From Actinomycetota bacterium (GTDB taxonomy: Bacteria > Actinomycetota > Thermoleophilia > Gaiellales > Gaiellaceae): 6,378 nt of DNA. Positions 1-5,872 of this stretch are shown here, in pieces (positions within the stretch are counted from its first letter, which is position 1; every line of letters starts with the position of its first letter). The DNA is taken from contig JAFALP010000353.1 of NCBI GenBank assembly GCA_019234175.1, forward strand, positions 1 to 6,378, written 5' to 3'. Both the position numbers and the translations under genes were made by a program. The notes under the pieces are model-generated. The model did not search any database and was not told the DNA's origin. It saw only the letters and a list, made by a program, of their open reading frames with translations.

Positions 1-56
1 GATGATGTTGCTCATGGGAAGGGGGCCCGCAGGCCGAAGGGCAGGTTAGCGGAAAC
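1..56 (-). other. Short region after the MBL-like gene; possible start of another gene
   Basis: After the TGA at 59-57 there is a short stretch with no convincing terminator: only a 4-bp GGCC stem with a 4-nt loop and no T-run. An ATG at 15-13 opens a frame, MSNII, that leaves the window. It could be the next gene of the operon, but no Shine-Dalgarno precedes it and five codons cannot be identified. A second ATG at 60-58 gives only four codons and is not a gene. Confidence 0.25.
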
Positions 57-662
57 TCATGCCTTTTCGGGCGCGATCAGGGCCTGCAAGACGTCTTTTC
101 CACCCGAGAGGACGGGATCGCCGTGCGAGACGAGGATGCGCTCCAGCGGGACGTCGAGGAGCGGCAAGAGCGACTTCACGAGCTGCTTCGTCGTCGCGCC
201 CTCGAGCCACGCGTCCGGCGCGAGGCGCAGCGGGTCGGAGCTCGCGTTCGGCTTTGCGCCGGCGCCGAGGAGCACGTCGCCGACGACGAGCGCCTTCTGT
301 TGGGGCAGGTAGTAGACGACCTCGCCCTCGCGCGCGGTGGCGAAGGCCTTGATCCCGCCGGGCAGCTCCGGGTCCTTCTCGAATGCGTCGGTGACGACGA
401 CGCCGCGGTTCTTCAAGCGGCGGACGTCGCGGGTCGGCGCCCACACGTGCGGCGCGCCGAGCTCGCCCGCCGAGCGGGCGTGCCACCAGACGGTGACGAG
501 GACGTGCTCGGGGTTGCGGACCTCCGGCGGAGGATCGAGCGGGTCGATGAGCACGAGGCCGTCGGGGGTGTCCACCGCCACCGCCCCCACCTCCTGCCGC
601 CATTCCGGATGCCAGGTGGACCAGCGCTTCAGCCCTGGAGCCACCTGCTCCAGTCGGCTCAT
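57..662 (-). CDS. MBL-fold-like protein with degenerate metal-binding motif
   Basis: This 201-residue protein has the architecture of a metallo-beta-lactamase-fold hydrolase. A strand pair with VAVDTPDGLVLIDPLDPP (28-45) opens the fold, VVYYLPQQKALVVGDVLL (115-132) resembles the strand and 'GD' of motif 3, and ILVSHGDPV (176-184) resembles the 'vlpGHG' end. However, the expected HxHxDH after the third strand reads TVWWHARSAGEL (57-68), with only H61 retained, so two-metal hydrolase chemistry is doubtful. I recall actinobacterial proteins annotated simply as MBL-fold hydrolases that share this H.RS and SHGEPV style, but their function is not established. The start at 662 gives MSRLEQVAPGLKRW, a typical beginning, and overlaps the lepB stop as ATGA; the frame is open further upstream only within lepB. 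No signal peptide or membrane span is visible. Likely cytoplasmic; substrate unknown. Confidence 0.75.
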   Translation of the reverse strand: MSRLEQVAPGLKRWSTWHPEWRQEVGAVAVDTPDGLVLIDPLDPPPEVRNPEHVLVTVWWHARSAGELGAPHVWAPTRDVRRLKNRGVVVTDAFEKDPELPGGIKAFATAREGEVVYYLPQQKALVVGDVLLGAGAKPNASSDPLRLAPDAWLEGATTKQLVKSLLPLLDVPLERILVSHGDPVLSGGKDVLQALIAPEKA

Positions 663-1360
663 CGGAAGCCGATGCGGGTCGGGGGCCAGTACACGAAGAA
701 CACCGTGCCGATCAGGTTCTTCCGCGGGACCGACCCCCACTCCCGCGAGTCGCACGATTCCGCCCTGTTGTCGCCCATGAAGAAGTAGTCACCCTCCGGC
801 ACGTGCCAACTCTTTCCAAAATGGGAGGCATCTGACAAGCGCCGCTGGAGCTGGATGAAGGGCTCGTTCAGCTCCGTGAAGGTGTGGCCTCCGGGCTCTT
901 CCACCCAGATGTTGCCCTTGTCGTCCTCCTTCAGCGTCTCCCCGGGCAGCCCGATGAGCCGCTTCACGAACGTTCCCCCCTCCCCGCATTTGACCGCGGC
1001 GAGCGGCGGCGTGTTGAAGACGACGATGTCGAACCGCTTCGGGGCCCCGAAGTGGAGGCAGATTCGGCAGGCGAGCACGCGGTCGCTGAAGCTCGCCTCG
1101 CAGCCGGCCGCCGGACGGGCGCAGTGGAGCGTCGGCTCCATGGACGAGGACGGGATGCGGTACGGGTTCACCACCCACGCCTTCAGCGCCAGGACGATGA
1201 GGATCGCGCCCGCGATGGTGAGCACCCAGTCGAGCGCGACGCGCCACGGGTGCGGCATGTTCGGGAAGAAGCGGGCGAGCGGGTCGCGCGACCGACGCCG
1301 CGGCGGCGGCGGCGGCTCCGGAAGCGGCTCCTCGTCGACGGGCGGCTCCTCCCAGCTCAT
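659..1360 (-). CDS. lepB: Signal peptidase I (S26A family)
   Basis: LepB is the membrane serine protease that removes signal peptides from exported proteins, using a Ser/Lys dyad. The protein has 233 residues: a Pro/Glu-rich cytoplasmic tail ending in Arg (1-25), one membrane segment (about 43-62), then the extracytoplasmic catalytic domain. Box B, IPSSSMEPTL (69-78), holds nucleophile S73. Box D, VKRLIGLPGE (132-141), holds general base K133. Box E, MGDNRAESCDSREWG (195-209), is followed by VPRKNLIG (211-218). Between boxes B and C is an insert with Cys at 80, 87, 98 and 101, including a CxxC. I choose the ATG at 1360 over the in-frame GTG at 1381, because the Shine-Dalgarno at 1369-1376 lies between them, 8 nt before the ATG, and the ATG overlaps the trmD stop as ATGA. 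The gene is coupled to trmD upstream and to the MBL-like gene downstream. Confidence 0.95.
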   Translation of the reverse strand: MSWEEPPVDEEPLPEPPPPPRRRSRDPLARFFPNMPHPWRVALDWVLTIAGAILIVLALKAWVVNPYRIPSSSMEPTLHCARPAAGCEASFSDRVLACRICLHFGAPKRFDIVVFNTPPLAAVKCGEGGTFVKRLIGLPGETLKEDDKGNIWVEEPGGHTFTELNEPFIQLQRRLSDASHFGKSWHVPEGDYFFMGDNRAESCDSREWGSVPRKNLIGTVFFVYWPPTRIGFR

Positions 1361-1998
1361 CGCACGTGCTCCTTCCGCCACCGGTCGATGCGGGCGTGGT
1401 CGCCGGACAGGAGGACGTCGGGCACCGTCCAGCCCCGGAACTCGGGCGGCCGCGTGTAGTGCGGGTACTCGAGTGCCCCGCCCAGCTCGGCGGAGAAGCT
1501 CTCGAGCTCGCCGGAGCCCTCCGCGAGTGCGCCGGGCAGGCGCCGGGCGACGGCGTCGAGGAGGACCATCGCGGGCAGCTCGCCGTTGGACAGGACGTAC
1601 GGCCCGATCGAGATGGCGTCCGTCGCCAGATGCTCGACGATGCGCTCGTCGAAGCCCTCGAACCGCGAGGAGAGGAGCGTCAGCTCGCCCTCGCCGGCGA
1701 GCTCCTCGACCGCGGCCTGCGTCAGTGGACGGCCCTGCGGGGTGAGCGCGATCACGCGCCTCGGCCGCGCCGTCCCGTACGCCGCCTCGAGCGCCGCCGA
1801 GACGACGTCGACGCGCAGGACCATCCCGGCGCCGCCACCGTACGGCTCGTCGTCGACCTGGCCGGCGCGGAGCGGCGTCGTGTCACGGTAGTTGAAGAGC
1901 CGCAGCTCGAGCTCGCCGCCGAGGATGCCCGCGATCGGCCGCTGCTCCGTGAGCCAGGCGAACGCGTGCGGGACGAGGGTGAAGACGTCGACTCTCAT
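1357..1998 (-). CDS. trmD: tRNA (guanine-N1-)-methyltransferase TrmD, shortened C terminus
   Basis: TrmD methylates N1 of G37 next to the anticodon, using S-adenosylmethionine, and so prevents +1 frameshifting. Recognisable parts are VDVFTLVP (3-10), VDDEPYGGGAGMV (48-60), LTPQGRPLTQ (85-94), SRFEGFDERI (111-120), SIGPYVLSNGELPAMVLLDA (130-149), EYPHYTRP (177-184) and VPDVLLSGDHARIDRWRKE (192-210). The catalytic Arg (E. coli R154) is R152. The E. coli catalytic base D169, in 'DSF', aligns with E166 in ESF. The usual CGRYEG is SSRFEG, and the knot loop 'SIGDYVLSGGE' has Pro for Asp and Asn for Gly. At 213 residues it is about 40 shorter than E. coli TrmD and stops at WRKEHVR, lacking the usual 'slrrT..rRPdLL' tail. 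A frameshift is unlikely, since no such tail is seen in other frames just downstream and a strong lepB Shine-Dalgarno sits there. The family is certain; full activity is probable but unproven. Confidence 0.93.
   Translation of the reverse strand: MRVDVFTLVPHAFAWLTEQRPIAGILGGELELRLFNYRDTTPLRAGQVDDEPYGGGAGMVLRVDVVSAALEAAYGTARPRRVIALTPQGRPLTQAAVEELAGEGELTLLSSRFEGFDERIVEHLATDAISIGPYVLSNGELPAMVLLDAVARRLPGALAEGSGELESFSAELGGALEYPHYTRPPEFRGWTVPDVLLSGDHARIDRWRKEHVR
1369..1376 (-). promoter_or_regulatory. Ribosome binding site of lepB inside the 3' end of trmD
   Basis: On the minus strand the sequence reads GGAAGGAG, followed by 8 nt and then the lepB ATG at 1360. It is the best Shine-Dalgarno match I found at any start in this window. 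It is formed by the trmD codons for Arg-Lys-Glu near the C terminus. It decides the lepB start and argues that the early trmD stop is genuine. Confidence 0.8.
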
Positions 1999-2465
1999 GC
2001 CGGATCCGCGAAGCCTGGCGCAATCACGATTCGCCCACCCTCAAGATCGACCGACCGCACGCAGGCTCCGACGAGCGGCAGGGACAGGCCCGAATCCAGC
2101 TCGAGCACGTCGTTGGCAGGGTAATCGACCACGTCGGCGACATTTCCGAGGAACCGTCCTCCCTCCTCCTCCACCGCCAGGCCGACGAGCTGGAAGGCGT
2201 AGTACTCGTCCTCGGCGAGCGCCGGGAGGCTGCCGCGGGGGACCGCGAGCTCGGCGCCCCGCTCGGCCGGGCGGTCGAGGCGGATCACCGGCCGGTTGCC
2301 GCCTCCGCGACGCGAGATCGTGATCCGCGCCGGCTCGCCGCCGACGTACACCTCGGCGCCTTTCGCGAAGACGCCCTCGCGATCGCTCGGCCCCTCGACG
2401 AAGAACGCGCCGTCGAGGCCGTGCGGCCTGCCCACGCGCCCCACGGGGACGAGATCAGAGGCCAC
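1995..2465 (-). CDS. rimM: Ribosome maturation factor RimM
   Basis: RimM binds S19 and helps mature the head of the 30S subunit and process 16S rRNA. The protein has 156 residues, within the normal range. The N-terminal RimM barrel starts with VGRVGRPHGLDG (8-19). The linker LAEDEYYAFQLVGLAV (83-98) corresponds to the conserved 'L.edEyY..dLiGl.V'. The C-terminal PRC-like barrel holds LGNVADVVDYPANDVLEL (106-123) and the LPLV...VDLEGGRIVI end. GTG at 2465 is the likely start: it leaves seven residues before VGRVG, as is common, and overlaps the phosphoesterase stop by 11 nt. No clear Shine-Dalgarno precedes it, so it may depend on coupling. The TGA overlaps the trmD ATG as ATGA. Confidence 0.94.
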   Translation of the reverse strand: MASDLVPVGRVGRPHGLDGAFFVEGPSDREGVFAKGAEVYVGGEPARITISRRGGGNRPVIRLDRPAERGAELAVPRGSLPALAEDEYYAFQLVGLAVEEEGGRFLGNVADVVDYPANDVLELDSGLSLPLVGACVRSVDLEGGRIVIAPGFADPA

Positions 2466-3084
2466 GTTCGGTGAACTGGGCGACTGCGTCCTCGCGTGAC
2501 ATCGTCAGCGTGGCGCCGTCGTACGGCGTGCGCCGGTGTTCCAGGTCGAGCGTCCAGTAGGCGCCCGGCTCGTCCTCGTAGGGCGCGCCGACACTGCCGG
2601 AGTTGACGACGCGCCTGCCCGCGACGGTGCGCTCGAACTGTGTGTGCGTGTGACCGCAGACGACGACGTCCGCGTCGACGTCCTCGAAGAGGAACGCGAT
2701 CGCCGGCTCGGGCGTCCGCTCGGTGAAGATGTCGAGGTCGTTCCGCGGCGACGCATGGCAGTACAGCGTGCGTTCGATCTGCACCGTCGGCGGGAGCGCA
2801 TGCAGGAATCCGATCTGCTCGTCGGTCAGCTTCGCGCGCGTCGCGTCCAGGAAGTCGGCCGGCGCGAGGCCGGGCTCGCCGCGCATGAGCTCTCGGTCGA
2901 CGTTGCCGCGGACCCACACGACGCGGTCGCCCAGCCCGCGCAGGCGCTCGAGCGTCTCGGACGGCTGCTCCCCGCCCGTGCAGACGTCCCCGCCGACGAC
3001 GATGGTGGCGTCGTCCGGGATCTCCGCGAGCACGGCCTCGAGCGCACGGAGGTTCCCGTGCACGTCGTAGATGGTCGCGATCAT
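2455..3084 (-). CDS. Calcineurin-like metallophosphoesterase (YfcE/MJ0936-like, Metallophos_2)
   Basis: This 209-residue protein belongs to the dimetal phosphoesterases. All ligand motifs are present: D7xH9 in YDVHGN, GGD (31-33), GNVD (60-63), CH at 109-110 and GHTH (144-147), followed by NSGSVGAPYED (161-171), typical of the YfcE/MJ0936 subgroup. The usual Ser before the first Asp is Tyr here (YDVHGN, not SDIHGN). There is no signal peptide, so it should be cytoplasmic. Related proteins hydrolyse model phosphodiesters; the physiological substrate is generally unknown, and I cannot name one. The ATG at 3084 overlaps the khpA TGA as ATGA, and its own TGA lies inside the start of rimM, an 11-nt overlap. 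The coupling implies co-expression with ribosome-assembly genes; a role in nucleotide or RNA-end metabolism would fit but is speculation. Confidence 0.9.
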   Translation of the reverse strand: MIATIYDVHGNLRALEAVLAEIPDDATIVVGGDVCTGGEQPSETLERLRGLGDRVVWVRGNVDRELMRGEPGLAPADFLDATRAKLTDEQIGFLHALPPTVQIERTLYCHASPRNDLDIFTERTPEPAIAFLFEDVDADVVVCGHTHTQFERTVAGRRVVNSGSVGAPYEDEPGAYWTLDLEHRRTPYDGATLTMSREDAVAQFTERGL

Positions 3085-3314
3085 CCGACGATGTCGAGCT
3101 GCATGCGCCTGCCTGCGAACGGGCCGCCGGCGCGGACGATCGTCCGCAGGGCGCGCGCGATGCGCCCCTGCCGTCCGATCACCTTGCCGACGTCCTCCGC
3201 GGCGACGTGCAGCCGGAGGACGAGCGAGCCGTCCTCGCCCTCGACCTGCTCGACGCGCACCTGGTCCGGCTCGTCCACGAGCCGCCGCGCCAGCTCGGCG
3301 AGCAGCTCGGCCAT
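3081..3314 (-). CDS. khpA: KH-domain RNA-binding protein KhpA
   Basis: This encodes a 77-residue single KH-domain protein of the KhpA (formerly YlqC) family, which binds RNA, often together with KhpB/EloR, and in some Gram-positives affects cell division and elongation. The KH core is clear: AAEDVGKVIGRQGRIARALR (38-57), with the RNA-gripping GxxG loop GRQG at 47-50. The ATG at 3314 lies 2 nt after the rpsP TAG; from there the protein starts MAELLAELARRLVDEPDQV, as family members do. The frame stays open far upstream, through ffh into ftsY, but that is a by-product of GC-rich codon use; the real gene begins here. The TGA stop shares four bases (ATGA) with the next start. The family is certain; the cellular role in this organism is inferred from homologues. 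Confidence 0.93.
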   Translation of the reverse strand: MAELLAELARRLVDEPDQVRVEQVEGEDGSLVLRLHVAAEDVGKVIGRQGRIARALRTIVRAGGPFAGRRMQLDIVG

Positions 3315-3316
3315 CG

Positions 3317-3559
3317 CTACTGGATGCCCTTGGCCTTGAGGAGCTTCGCGACGGGATCCGTCGGCTGCGCCCCCTTCTGCAGCCAGCCGCGCACCTTCTC
3401 CTCGTCGAGCTCGATGAGGGACGGCTCCGACTGCGGGTTGTAGCGGCCGACGATCTCGATGAACTTGCCGTCGCGCGGCGAGCGCGTGTCGGCGGCGACG
3501 ACGCGGTAGATCGGGTTCTTCTTCGACCCGACGCGCGTCAGTCTCAGCTTCACTGCCAT
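3317..3559 (-). CDS. rpsP: 30S ribosomal protein S16
   Basis: S16 is a small primary-to-secondary binder of 16S rRNA, needed for assembly of the 30S subunit. The 80-residue protein matches the family nearly end to end: [20 protein letters not shown] at the N terminus, [12 protein letters not shown] (24-35), GRYNP (38-42), then the GAQPTDPV segment (63-70) near the C terminus. There is no gap between the ffh stop and this ATG, so translation is probably coupled. It ends in TAG, 2 nt before khpA. Placing rpsP directly behind ffh is a classic bacterial arrangement. Confidence 0.97.
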   Translation of the reverse strand: MAVKLRLTRVGSKKNPIYRVVAADTRSPRDGKFIEIVGRYNPQSEPSLIELDEEKVRGWLQKGAQPTDPVAKLLKAKGIQ

Positions 3560-4906
3560 TTACCTTCTCGCTTTCTTCCGTCGTTTCGTTGCGGATTTCT
3601 TCCGCGGCTGTCCGAGTGCGGTGGGCATCTTGCCTGATCCCATCGCCTTCATCATCTTGGCCATCTGTTTCCGGGCCTCGATGAGCTGATTCACCTGGGT
3701 CACGGAGACCCCGCTGCCTGCGGCGATGCGCTTCCGGCGCGACCCGTCGATGACGTGCGGGACGCCCCGCTCGTGCGGGGTCATCGAGAGGATGATCGCC
3801 TCCACGCGGCCGAGCTCGCGGTCGTCCACGTCCGGGACCTCGGGCAGGCCGGGGATGAGCTTCATCACGCCCGAGAGCGGGCCCATGCGGCGGAGCATCT
3901 TCTGCGCCTTCAGGAAGTCCTCGAAGGAGAACTCGCCCTTCATCATGCGGCGCTCCATCTCTTCCTTCTCGTCGTCGGCGACCGCGGCCTCGGCGCGCTC
4001 GATGAGCGTGAGCACGTCGCCCATGCCGAGGATGCGCGACGCCATGCGGTCCGGGTGGAACCACTCGAGCGCGTCGAGCTTCTCGCCGACGGATGCCAGC
4101 TTGATCGGACGGCCGGTGACGGCCTTCACCGAGAGCGCCGCACCGCCGCGCGCGTCGCCGTCGAGCTTCGTCATGACGACGCCGTCGAAGTCGATGCGTT
4201 CCTGGAACGCCTTCGCGACGTTCACCGCCTCCTGTCCCGTCATCGCGTCGAGGACGAGGAGCACGTTCGTCGGCTTCGCCTCGCGCCGGACGTCGGCGAG
4301 CTCGTCCATGAGCGCCTCGTCGACGTGAAGCCGGCCGGCGGTGTCGAGGATGACGACGTCGCGGCCGTCCTCCCCGGCGCGCTCGATGCCGTCGTGCACG
4401 GCCTTCACCGGGTCGCCGCGCTCGTCGGCGTAGACCGGGACGCCGACCTGGGCACCGAGCTGTTTCAGCTGCTCGATCGCGGCCGGCCGCTGCAGGTCGG
4501 CGGCGACGAGCGCCGGCTTCTTCCCGTCCTTCAGCAGGAGCAGGGCGAGCTTGCCGGCGGCGGTCGTCTTGCCCGAGCCCTGCAGCCCGGCGAGGAGGAT
4601 CGTCGTCGGCGGCCGCGGCGAGAACGCGAGCTTCGAGGAGCCGGAGCCCATCAGCTCGGTGAGCTCGTCGTGGACGATCTTCACCACCTGCTGGCCCGGG
4701 GTCAGGCTCTTGCGGACGTCCTGGCCGAGCGCGCGCTCGCGCACGTGCGCGACGAACTCGCGGGCGACGTCGAGATTGACGTCGGCCTCGAGCAGCGCGA
4801 GGCGCACCTCCCGCATGGCGCGGGAGATCGCTTCCTCGTCGAGCACGCCGCGGCCGCGAAGGTCGCCGAGCGCGGTCTGGAGCTTGTCGGAAAGGGCGTC
4901 GAACAC
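3560..4906 (-). CDS. ffh: Signal recognition particle protein Ffh (SRP54)
   Basis: Ffh is the protein subunit of the bacterial SRP. It binds hydrophobic signal sequences and the 4.5S-type RNA, and forms the GTPase heterodimer with FtsY. It is 448 residues, the usual length. The N domain is about 1-95. The G domain carries P-loop GLQGSGKT (107-114), DLQRPAAIEQLKQL (137-150), DTAGR (188-192), DAMTGQ (220-225), TKLDGDARGG (246-255) and a VGEK loop (273-276). The linker FHPDRMASRILGMGD (283-297) leads into the methionine-rich M domain, with the flexible finger at about 341-353 and the RNA-binding helix-turn-helix at GSRRKRIAAGSG (388-399). The tail (435-448) is very basic. The GTG start at 4906 gives the family-typical 'MFDALSDKLQ' beginning. 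Its TAA stop directly abuts the rpsP ATG, and its last two codons, AGA AGG, serve as part of the rpsP ribosome binding site. Confidence 0.97.
   Translation of the reverse strand: MFDALSDKLQTALGDLRGRGVLDEEAISRAMREVRLALLEADVNLDVAREFVAHVRERALGQDVRKSLTPGQQVVKIVHDELTELMGSGSSKLAFSPRPPTTILLAGLQGSGKTTAAGKLALLLLKDGKKPALVAADLQRPAAIEQLKQLGAQVGVPVYADERGDPVKAVHDGIERAGEDGRDVVILDTAGRLHVDEALMDELADVRREAKPTNVLLVLDAMTGQEAVNVAKAFQERIDFDGVVMTKLDGDARGGAALSVKAVTGRPIKLASVGEKLDALEWFHPDRMASRILGMGDVLTLIERAEAAVADDEKEEMERRMMKGEFSFEDFLKAQKMLRRMGPLSGVMKLIPGLPEVPDVDDRELGRVEAIILSMTPHERGVPHVIDGSRRKRIAAGSGVSVTQVNQLIEARKQMAKMMKAMGSGKMPTALGQPRKKSATKRRKKARR
3563..3569 (-). promoter_or_regulatory. Ribosome binding site of rpsP inside the 3' end of ffh
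   Basis: GAGAAGG on the minus strand ends 3 nt before the rpsP ATG; the spacer is the ffh TAA stop itself. The core AGAAGG is formed by the last two ffh codons, AGA and AGG, both Arg codons that are rarely used in the rest of this GC-rich window. The spacing is shorter than ideal, so the initiating ribosome may often be the one that has just terminated on ffh. Confidence 0.6.
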
Positions 4907-4924
4907 CGGCCCGCAGGGTAGCCG

Positions 4925-5863
4925 TCAGGCCGAAACGAGAGCCCTGGCGTAGTCCTGCGCGTCGAACGGCCGCAGGTCGTCGAGGCCTTCTCCCACGCCG
5001 ACGAGCTTCACCGGCACGCCGAGCTCGTACGCGATCGGAAGAGCGACGCCGCCCTTCGCGGACCCGTCCAGCTTCGTCAGCGCGACGCCCGTGACGCCGA
5101 CGGCCTCCTTGAAGAGCCTCGCCTGCTGCACGCCGTTCTGCCCCGTGGTCGCGTCGACCACGAGCAGCGTCTCGTGCGGGGCGCCCTCGAGCTTGCGCTC
5201 GATCACGCGTCGCACCTTCGCGAGCTCCTCCATGAGGTTCGTCTGCGTGTGCAGGCGGCCGGCGGTGTCGACGAGGACGACGTCGCGGCCGCGCGCCTGG
5301 GCCGCCTCGATCGCGTCGAACGCGACCGCCGCCGGGTCGGCGCCGCGCTCGGAGCCGACGAAGTCGGCGCCGGCGCGCTGCGCCCAGATCTCCAGCTGCT
5401 CCTCCGCAGCCGCCCTGAACGTGTCTGCAGCGCCGACGACGACCGAGTGCCCGTGCTCGGCGAGCTTCGACGCGAGCTTCCCGATCGTCGTCGTCTTCCC
5501 GGTCCCGTTCACGCCGACGACGAGGATCACCGTCGGCTCGTGCTTCACGTCGAGCGTCGGCGCGGGGCCGAAGAGCTCCGCGATCTCGTCCGGCAGCGCG
5601 GCGATGTCCCCGCCCTGCTCGAGGCGGCGTACGAGCTCGGCGGTCGCGGGCACGCCGACGTCGGCCTGCAGCAGCGCCTCCTCGAGACGCTCCCACGAGA
5701 GGTCGTCGCCGGGATCGAACGCCGCCACCTGCAGCTGCTCGGTGAGCGCGCGGCGCGACTTCGACAGCGAGTCGCGGAGACGCGAGAAGAGGCCCGCCCG
5801 CTCCGTCTCCGGCTCGGGCGCGGCCCCTTCTTCACCAAGCAGTTCCGACCAGCTGCGCGGCAC
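4925..5863 (-). CDS. ftsY: Signal recognition particle receptor FtsY
   Basis: FtsY is the SRP receptor GTPase. It docks SRP-bound translating ribosomes at the membrane and hands them to the SecYEG translocon; paired GTP hydrolysis with Ffh releases the complex. The protein has 312 residues. An acidic Pro/Glu-rich leader (1-22) precedes an amphipathic basic helix (LFSRLRDSLSKSRRAL, 25-40) that could touch the membrane, then the N domain to about 100 and the G domain. GTPase motifs are complete: P-loop GVNGTGKT (117-124), DTFRAAA (147-153), DTAGR (199-203), TKLD (263-266) and GVGE (289-292), followed by the FtsY-typical DDLRPFD. There is no long acidic A domain as in E. coli, which is normal for many Gram-positive FtsYs. 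GTG at 5863 is chosen because no other in-frame ATG, GTG or TTG lies near; no good Shine-Dalgarno precedes it. It lies 9 nt after the permease and 18 nt before ffh. Confidence 0.96.
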   Translation of the reverse strand: MPRSWSELLGEEGAAPEPETERAGLFSRLRDSLSKSRRALTEQLQVAAFDPGDDLSWERLEEALLQADVGVPATAELVRRLEQGGDIAALPDEIAELFGPAPTLDVKHEPTVILVVGVNGTGKTTTIGKLASKLAEHGHSVVVGAADTFRAAAEEQLEIWAQRAGADFVGSERGADPAAVAFDAIEAAQARGRDVVLVDTAGRLHTQTNLMEELAKVRRVIERKLEGAPHETLLVVDATTGQNGVQQARLFKEAVGVTGVALTKLDGSAKGGVALPIAYELGVPVKLVGVGEGLDDLRPFDAQDYARALVSA

Positions 5864-5872
5864 CGCCGCAGA

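Noticed and set aside
16..56. A transcription terminator after the MBL-like gene
   Set aside because: Only a 4-bp GGCC stem is present, with no T-run, which is not distinguishable from chance in GC-rich DNA.
663..755. A longer MBL-like gene starting at 755
   Set aside because: The extra 31 residues come from the 3' end of lepB in another frame and resemble no protein. The ATG at 662 overlaps the lepB stop and gives a family-like N terminus.
1361..1381. A longer lepB starting at GTG 1381
   Set aside because: The good Shine-Dalgarno at 1369-1376 lies downstream of that GTG and 8 nt before the ATG at 1360, and the ATG gives the usual ATGA overlap with trmD.
1357..1420. TrmD tail lost through a frameshift or sequencing error
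   Set aside because: No 'RT..RRPDLL' sequence appears in the other frames just downstream; the following bases encode a coherent LepB N terminus preceded by a strong Shine-Dalgarno within trmD.
3755..4921. A 388-codon open frame on the plus strand opposite ffh
   Set aside because: It is an antisense shadow of ffh, rich in Arg, Glu, His, Val and Leu with no family motif. Other plus-strand frames (for example 123-788, 855-1745, 1366-2124 and 2536-3339) fail for the same reason.
3081..5696. An 871-codon open frame on the minus strand running through ftsY, ffh and rpsP into khpA
   Set aside because: Only its last 77 codons (khpA) resemble a protein. The rest is Arg/Ala/Gly-rich low-complexity sequence, as expected from the shifted frame of GC-rich genes, and the overlapped frames encode clear FtsY, Ffh and S16.
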